Source of the DNA: JACMNW01 sp963708425 | GTDB lineage: Bacteria; Pseudomonadota; Alphaproteobacteria; Rhodobacterales; Rhodobacteraceae | Assembly (NCBI GenBank): GCA_963708425.1 | Contig: OY970206.1 | Coordinates: 3,162,001-3,226,000 of the forward strand | Length of the DNA: 64,000 nucleotides | Direction: 5' to 3' | Shown here: positions 59,749-64,000 of the stretch, piece by piece | How positions within the stretch are numbered: the first letter of the stretch is position 1 | Layout of the letters: each line of letters starts with the position of its first letter | Made by a program: the position numbers and the translations under genes | The notes under the pieces: generated by a model | Databases searched by the model: none | What the model saw: the letters and a program-made list of their open reading frames with translations, nothing else | Told to the model about the DNA's origin: nothing

Positions 59749-59776
59749 GTTTGGGAAAGCCGATGGATATGTTGCG

Positions 59777-60079
59777 ATGAACCTGACCCCGCGTGAAAAA
59801 GACAAGCTGTTGATCAGCCTTGCTGCCATGGTGGCGCGGGGGCGGTTGGCGCGTGGCGTCAAGCTGAACCACCCCGAGGCGGTGGCGCTGATTACCGACT
59901 TCGTCGTCGAGGGCGCCCGTGATGGCCGCAGTGTTGCCGATCTGATGGAGGCTGGCGGGCAGGTGATTGCGGTCGATCAGTGCATGTCGGGCATCCCTGA
60001 GATGATCCATTCCATTCAGGTTGAAGCCACGTTTCCCGATGGCACCAAGCTTGTCACTGTTCATCATCCGATAAGATAG
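59777..60079 (+). CDS. ureA: Urease gamma subunit
   Basis: 100 residues from the ATG of MNLTPREKDKLL. The full-length gamma-subunit pattern is present: LSLAAMVARGRLARGVKLNHPEAVALITDFVVEGARDG and MIHSIQVEATFPDGTKLVTVHHPI. It is a structural part of the (UreABC)3 enzyme. Nine bases separate it from the small open frame that follows. Confidence 0.95.
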   Translation: MNLTPREKDKLLISLAAMVARGRLARGVKLNHPEAVALITDFVVEGARDGRSVADLMEAGGQVIAVDQCMSGIPEMIHSIQVEATFPDGTKLVTVHHPIR

Positions 60080-60088
60080 GAGCATTCT

Positions 60089-60253
60089 GTGCGTTTTTCG
60101 GTTTTTATCCTGGCCGCTGTTCCGTCTGCTGTGCTTGCACATGATGGTTTTCATCATCATCCCCACGATATCGACTATGGTTGGATCATTGCCTGCGCCG
60201 TTGGAATAGTTGGCGAATACGCGGTTTCTGATGCCAAAGGCCGGCGCAAATGA
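60089..60253 (+). CDS. Small His-rich exported or membrane-associated protein between ureA and ureB
   Basis: 54 residues with a GTG start and AGGAG six bases upstream. It opens with a signal-like stretch (RFSVFILAAVPSAVLA), followed by HDGFHHHPHDIDYG, then a second hydrophobic segment WIIACAVGIVGEYAV and a basic tail GRRK. The stop overlaps the ureB ATG by 4 bases, so it is translated with the operon. The histidine cluster suggests metal binding, possibly nickel, at the periplasmic face. I know no characterised homologue. Confidence 0.75.
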   Translation: MRFSVFILAAVPSAVLAHDGFHHHPHDIDYGWIIACAVGIVGEYAVSDAKGRRK

Positions 60254-60555
60254 TCCCCGGCGAGGTGTTTCCAGCAGGCGGCGATATCGTGCTGAATGAA
60301 GGTCTTGTGGCTGTTACATTGATGGTGGCAAATACCGGCGATCGGCCCGTCCAGGTGGGTAGCCATTACCATTTTGCCGAGACAAACCCCGGGCTGAGTT
60401 TTGATCGAAACGCAGCGCGGGGCATGCGGTTGGATATTGCTGCGGGCACGGCTGTGCGGTTCGAACCCGGGCAAAGCCGCGATGTTCGGCTTGTGCCGTA
60501 TGGTGGCAAGCGCCATGTGTATGGCTTCAATTCACAAATCATGGGCGCGTTGTAG
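60250..60555 (+). CDS. ureB: Urease beta subunit
   Basis: 101 residues, complete: MIPGEVFPAGGDIVLNEG, VANTGDRPVQVGSHYHFAETNPGLSFDRNAARGMRLDIAAGTAVRFEPGQSRDVRLV and GFNSQIMGAL. The core motif GSHYHFxExN is diagnostic. It pairs with UreA and UreC in the heterotrimer. Confidence 0.95.
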   Translation: MIPGEVFPAGGDIVLNEGLVAVTLMVANTGDRPVQVGSHYHFAETNPGLSFDRNAARGMRLDIAAGTAVRFEPGQSRDVRLVPYGGKRHVYGFNSQIMGAL

Positions 60556-60574
60556 CCCTGTCAAGGAGACGAAC

Positions 60575-60892
60575 ATGAGCCCTTTTCCCAACCCAGCTGA
60601 CGCGTTGCGACTGGCTATTCAGACCAGCATGATGATGGCAGAGGCCAACTTGGTGATCGCCATGCGACTGATGGGCATGGGCGGCATGTGGCGTGTCTCG
60701 CCAGCTGAGAACAACCGCATGGTGAAAGAGAAGACAGATGCCGCGTTGGCATCGGGCCACGCGATGGGGCAGGCCATCATGGCGGGAAAAAACCCAACGA
60801 AAGTGGCGCTGGCTGCTGTGGCGCCGGTGCGCAGCCGAACGAACGCAAATGTGACCCGGCTTGCCAAGCGCGGGCCGGGCAAGCCGAGCTGA
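60575..60892 (+). CDS. Small Ala/Met-rich protein between ureB and ureC
   Basis: 105 residues after a good AAGGAG site. A central amphipathic stretch (AIQTSMMMAEANLVIAMRLMGMGGMW) and a basic Ala-rich tail (KVALAAVAPVRSRTNANVTRLAKRGPGKPS) give it a phasin-like or annotated antifreeze-like look. It is not one of the canonical urease proteins. Its position inside the operon, 11 bases before ureC, suggests a linked but unknown function. Confidence 0.75.
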   Translation: MSPFPNPADALRLAIQTSMMMAEANLVIAMRLMGMGGMWRVSPAENNRMVKEKTDAALASGHAMGQAIMAGKNPTKVALAAVAPVRSRTNANVTRLAKRGPGKPS

Positions 60893-60903
60893 CAGGAGCC
60901 GCT

Positions 60904-62613
60904 ATGCCAACAGTAATTTCCCGTGCCACCTATGCTGCCATGTTCGGGCCAACCACCGGCGACCGGGTGCGGCTTGGGGATACTGATCTGATCATTCAGG
61001 TGGAGCGGGATTTTACCACTTACGGCGATGAGGTGAAATTTGGCGGTGGCAAGGTGATCCGCGATGGTATGGGGCAAAGTCAGATCACGCGGGCGCAAGG
61101 GGCAATGGATACGGTTATCACCAATGCGCTGATCGTGGATTGGACGGGTATCTACAAGGCCGATGTTGGCTTGCGCGACGGGCGAATTGCCAAGATTGGC
61201 AAGGCGGGGAACCCTGATACGCAAGGTGGGGTTGATGTGATCATCGGGCCGGGGACCGAGATTATTGCGGGAGAGAGCCGGATACTGACGGCAGGTGGTA
61301 TGGATGCGCATATCCATTTCATCTGCCCGCAGCAGATTGATGATGCGCTGCATTCCGGGATTACCACGATGCTAGGGGGTGGCACCGGGCCTGCGCATGG
61401 CACGCTGGCCACCACTTGCACGCCGGGGCCCTGGTACATAGGGCGCATGTTGCAGGCGTTTGATGCGCTGCCGATCAATGTGGGGATATCGGGCAAGGGC
61501 AACGCCAGCCAGCCTGCGGCGTTGGAAGAAATGGTGCGGGCCGGGGCCTGTGCGCTGAAGCTGCATGAGGATTGGGGCACCACGCCAGCAGCGATTGATT
61601 GTTGCCTGACGGTGGCGGACGCGATGGATGTGCAGGTGATGATCCATACTGATACGCTGAACGAAAGCGGGTTTGTCGAGAACACGCTTGCGGCCGTCAA
61701 GGGCCGGACGATCCATGCGTTTCACACCGAAGGCGCGGGCGGGGGGCATGCGCCGGACATCATCAAGATTGTCGGCAGCGCGAATGTTATCCCCAGTTCA
61801 ACCAACCCGACCATGCCTTACACGGTGAATACCGTCGAGGAGCACCTCGATATGTTGATGGTCTGCCATCACCTTGATCGGCGGGTGCCGGAAGACGTGG
61901 CATTTGCCGAAAGCCGGATACGCCGCGAAACCATTGCTGCCGAGGATGTGCTGCACGATATGGGTGCGTTTTCGATTATCAGCTCTGACAGTCAGGCGAT
62001 GGGCCGGATTGGCGAGGTGATTACCCGCACATGGCAGACCGCCCACAAGATGCGCCAGCAGCGCGGGCGGTTGGCGGAGGAGATAGGCGATAATGACAAT
62101 GCCCGCGTCAAACGCTACATCGCGAAATATACGATAAATCCAGCTGTGGCACATGGCATGTCGGGACAGATTGGCAGCATCGAGGTGGGTAAACGTGCCG
62201 ATCTAGTGCTGTGGTCACCGGCGTTCTTTGGTGCCAAGCCGGAAATGGTTTTGCTGGGCGGCATGATTGTGGTGGCGCAGATGGGTGATCCGAATGCATC
62301 CATCCCGACGCCGCAGCCGGTTTATACGCGATTGATGTTTGGTGCCTATGGTGGCGCGCTTGCGGCAAGTTCGGTGACGTTTCTAAGCCAAGCCGCGATG
62401 GATGACGGCGTGCCCGACAAGTTGCGCTTGTCGAAAACCACGGCGGCGGTGCAGGGGACGCGCAGTATTGGCAAGGCCGATATGCGGCTGAACGATGCGA
62501 TGCCGATGATCGAGGTTGACCCCGAAACCTATGAGGTGCGAGCCAATGGCGAATTATTGACGTGCGAGCCTGCGACTGAGTTGCCGCTGGCGCAGCGCTA
62601 TTTCTTGTACTGA
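60904..62613 (+). CDS. ureC: Urease alpha (catalytic) subunit
   Basis: 569 residues, the standard size. The nickel ligands and active-site segments are visible: GGMDAHIHFICPQQ (HxH), ALKLHEDWGTTP with the carbamylated Lys, HTDTLNESGFVE and IHAFHTEGAGGGHAPDII, and the flap MVCHHLD with the mobile Cys-His. FSIISSDSQAMGRIGEV carries the Asp ligand. It hydrolyses urea to ammonia and carbamate in the cytoplasm. Confidence 0.96.
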   Translation: MPTVISRATYAAMFGPTTGDRVRLGDTDLIIQVERDFTTYGDEVKFGGGKVIRDGMGQSQITRAQGAMDTVITNALIVDWTGIYKADVGLRDGRIAKIGKAGNPDTQGGVDVIIGPGTEIIAGESRILTAGGMDAHIHFICPQQIDDALHSGITTMLGGGTGPAHGTLATTCTPGPWYIGRMLQAFDALPINVGISGKGNASQPAALEEMVRAGACALKLHEDWGTTPAAIDCCLTVADAMDVQVMIHTDTLNESGFVENTLAAVKGRTIHAFHTEGAGGGHAPDIIKIVGSANVIPSSTNPTMPYTVNTVEEHLDMLMVCHHLDRRVPEDVAFAESRIRRETIAAEDVLHDMGAFSIISSDSQAMGRIGEVITRTWQTAHKMRQQRGRLAEEIGDNDNARVKRYIAKYTINPAVAHGMSGQIGSIEVGKRADLVLWSPAFFGAKPEMVLLGGMIVVAQMGDPNASIPTPQPVYTRLMFGAYGGALAASSVTFLSQAAMDDGVPDKLRLSKTTAAVQGTRSIGKADMRLNDAMPMIEVDPETYEVRANGELLTCEPATELPLAQRYFLY

Positions 62614-62622
62614 GGGCGCGTG

Positions 62623-63123
62623 ATGGTCGATCTTCCCGCTGCTCATAAGTTGCGCCGATCAGGCACTTGGGCCGATGCCTTTGACCAAGTGGTACTGAGC
62701 TATGACGCGCGGTTTTTGCGTCGTAAGCGGTTGGTCACGGTAAGCAGTGCCGGGTTTCTGGTCAGCTTGGACGAAACCATCTCTGTCGCACAAGGCGATG
62801 CATTCGAACTGGATGATGGTCGGTTGATTGCGGTGGTCGCTGCAGAGGAGCCGGTGCTGGTGGTGACCGGCGATTTGCCGCTTTTGGCATGGCATATCGG
62901 CAATCGCCATACGCCGTGCCAGATAGAGGCGGGCAGGCTGTTGATCCGGCAAGACCACGTGTTGGAGGCGATGTTGCTGCATATGGGGGCCAATGTTGGC
63001 CATCGGATGGAGCCGTTTACGCCCGAAGGTGGGGCTTATGGCCATGGCCGCACTATGGGGCATAGCCACGGGGACTATGATCATGCGGCATTCCCGGTTC
63101 TGGGCCATGCCGCAAAGCGTTGA
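62623..63123 (+). CDS. ureE: Urease accessory protein UreE (nickel metallochaperone)
   Basis: 166 residues from the ATG; a GTG one codon earlier is an alternative start. The UreE core shows VLSYDARFLRRKRLVTV, GDAFELDDGRLIAVVAAEEPVLVV, WHIGNRHTPCQIEAGRLLIRQDHVLEAML and the C-terminal EGGAYGHGRTMGHSHGDYDH, with the metal-binding His of NRHTPCQ and a His-rich tail. UreE carries nickel to UreG. It overlaps ureF. Confidence 0.9.
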   Translation: MVDLPAAHKLRRSGTWADAFDQVVLSYDARFLRRKRLVTVSSAGFLVSLDETISVAQGDAFELDDGRLIAVVAAEEPVLVVTGDLPLLAWHIGNRHTPCQIEAGRLLIRQDHVLEAMLLHMGANVGHRMEPFTPEGGAYGHGRTMGHSHGDYDHAAFPVLGHAAKR

Positions 63124-63766
63124 TCCTGTGACCCAATTAGGGTTGTTGCGGCTGGTGCAATGGCTGTCGCCTGCGTTTCCAACCGGGGCGTTTGCCTATT
63201 CGCACGGGTTGGAGTTTGAAGTTTCGCTGGGGCGGGTGACATCAGCGGCTGATCTGGCAGATTGGCTGCGGGATGTGCTTGGCTTTGGGGCGGGTTGGCA
63301 GGATGCGGTTCTGCTGTCGCAAGCGTTGGAGCGGGATGCCGATTTGTCGGAGCTTGCGGGCTTGGCCCAAGCGCTGGCACCGTCGGCAGAGCGGCTGCTT
63401 GAAACGATGGAGCAGGGCACGGCATTTGCGCGGGCGACATCGGCGCTGACCGGGCTTGATCTGCCAGCCTGTGCGTTGTCGGTGGCGGTTGGGCAGGCGG
63501 CGCGGACGCTGTCTTTGCCGAAGACGCAGGTGATTGCGCTTTATCTGCATGGGTTTGCTGCCAATCTGGTGTCGGCGGCGGTACGCTTTGTGCCGTTGGG
63601 GCAGACCGAGGGGCAGGGTGTTCTGGCGGGTTTACATCCGCTGATCCAGAGCCTTGCTGCGAAGGCGGCGACGTCTACGGTTGATGACCTTGGAAGTGCT
63701 GCTTTGCGGGCCGATCTTGCGTCTATGCGTCACGAAACAATGTCGGTCAGGATATTTAGAACATGA
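63107..63766 (+). CDS. ureF: Urease accessory protein UreF
   Basis: 219 residues from the ATG of MPQSVDPVTQ within the end of ureE; a GTG seven codons later also fits. Family features are LLRLVQWLSPAFPTGAFAYSHGLEFEVSLGRV and a helical C-terminus GFAANLVSAAVRFVPLGQTEGQ. UreF bridges UreD and UreG during nickel insertion. The stop overlaps the ureG start by 4 bases. Confidence 0.9.
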   Translation: MPQSVDPVTQLGLLRLVQWLSPAFPTGAFAYSHGLEFEVSLGRVTSAADLADWLRDVLGFGAGWQDAVLLSQALERDADLSELAGLAQALAPSAERLLETMEQGTAFARATSALTGLDLPACALSVAVGQAARTLSLPKTQVIALYLHGFAANLVSAAVRFVPLGQTEGQGVLAGLHPLIQSLAAKAATSTVDDLGSAALRADLASMRHETMSVRIFRT

Positions 63767-64000
63767 CCCAGTCATCAGGCCCGCTGCGCGTTGGGATCGG
63801 CGGCCCAGTAGGGGCAGGCAAAACCACGCTGACGGAAAAGCTGTGTGCGGCGCTAGCAAGCCGGTGTTCGATGGCGGTGATCACCAACGATATCTACACG
63901 CGCGAGGATGCCGACTATCTGATGCGGGCGCAGGTGTTGAGTGTCGACCGGATCAGGGGGGTGGAAACCGGGGGGTGCCCGCATACAGCGATCCGGGAAG
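63763..64000 (+). CDS. ureG: Urease accessory GTPase UreG (3' truncated by window end)
   Basis: About 79 residues are present. The P-loop is GGPVGAGKTTLTEKL, followed by VITNDIYTREDADYL and VETGGCPHTAIRE, which contains the Cys-Pro-His metal site. UreG hydrolyses GTP to drive nickel insertion. The rest of the gene lies beyond the window. Confidence 0.95.
   Translation, partial: MTQSSGPLRVGIGGPVGAGKTTLTEKLCAALASRCSMAVITNDIYTREDADYLMRAQVLSVDRIRGVETGGCPHTAIRE

Overview
The window looks like a chromosomal segment of a GC-rich alphaproteobacterium of the Rhodobacteraceae/Roseobacter group. The evidence is the gene content (TauR-controlled taurine cluster with tauABC, tpa and xsc; soeABC; a urease operon with small lineage-type ORFs; an aminobenzoyl-CoA cluster) and the intergenic palindromes typical of that group. 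Most genes overlap their neighbour by 1, 4 or 8 bases. I see no tRNA, rRNA, CRISPR array, transposase or integrase. All calls come from reading the sequence and remembered family knowledge; no database search was run.

Region 1 (0-10.5 kb) is a sugar or polyol catabolic island: the end of a PfkB kinase, a xylulokinase-type FGGY kinase, a SorC-type regulator and a CUT1 ABC importer on the minus strand. Facing them are the importer ATPase, a glycerol-1-phosphate-dehydrogenase-like enzyme, a SIS-domain isomerase, an SDR and a NagD-like phosphatase. The substrate is not evident. Region 2 (10.5-15.7 kb) is a complete dipeptide/opine-type ABC importer.

Region 3 (15.7-35 kb) is the most interesting part. 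An isatin hydrolase sits between two CrtI-like flavoproteins, then come a MarR regulator and a two-subunit 2-oxoacid:ferredoxin oxidoreductase (IorAB type). Divergent units follow, carrying a kynureninase-like enzyme, a 3-hydroxyacyl-CoA dehydrogenase and a full 2-aminobenzoyl-CoA pathway: monooxygenase/reductase, SDR, MarR, enoyl-CoA hydratase, acyl-CoA dehydrogenase, cupin, thioesterase, RidA and 2-aminobenzoate-CoA ligase. I infer a route indole compound -> isatin -> isatinate (2-aminophenylglyoxylate) -> 2-aminobenzoyl-CoA -> central metabolism, in which the IorAB-like enzyme makes the CoA thioester directly. A 39-codon remnant of a thiolase gene lies inside this region.

Region 4 (35-37.8 kb) holds a nucleotide-sugar epimerase, a compositionally different orphan gene with a HEPN-like RNase motif, and a non-coding stretch rich in inverted repeats. 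Region 5 (37.8-52.3 kb) is a complete taurine-to-sulfate module: TauABC import, Tpa transamination, Xsc cleavage to acetyl phosphate and sulfite, AckA for ATP, TauE-like export and SoeABC for sulfite oxidation. TauR-like boxes lie at the tau/tpa and xsc promoters. Its TauC carries an extra Ig/VCBS-like periplasmic domain.

Region 6 (52.2-64 kb) combines a polyamine-type ABC importer, a guanidinobutyrase-like ureohydrolase, an MBL-fold hydrolase and a VOC protein with a TetR regulator. It is followed by the urease operon ureD-A-orf-B-orf-C-E-F-G, with ureG cut by the window end. Together these suggest guanidino-compound uptake, urea release and ammonia production.
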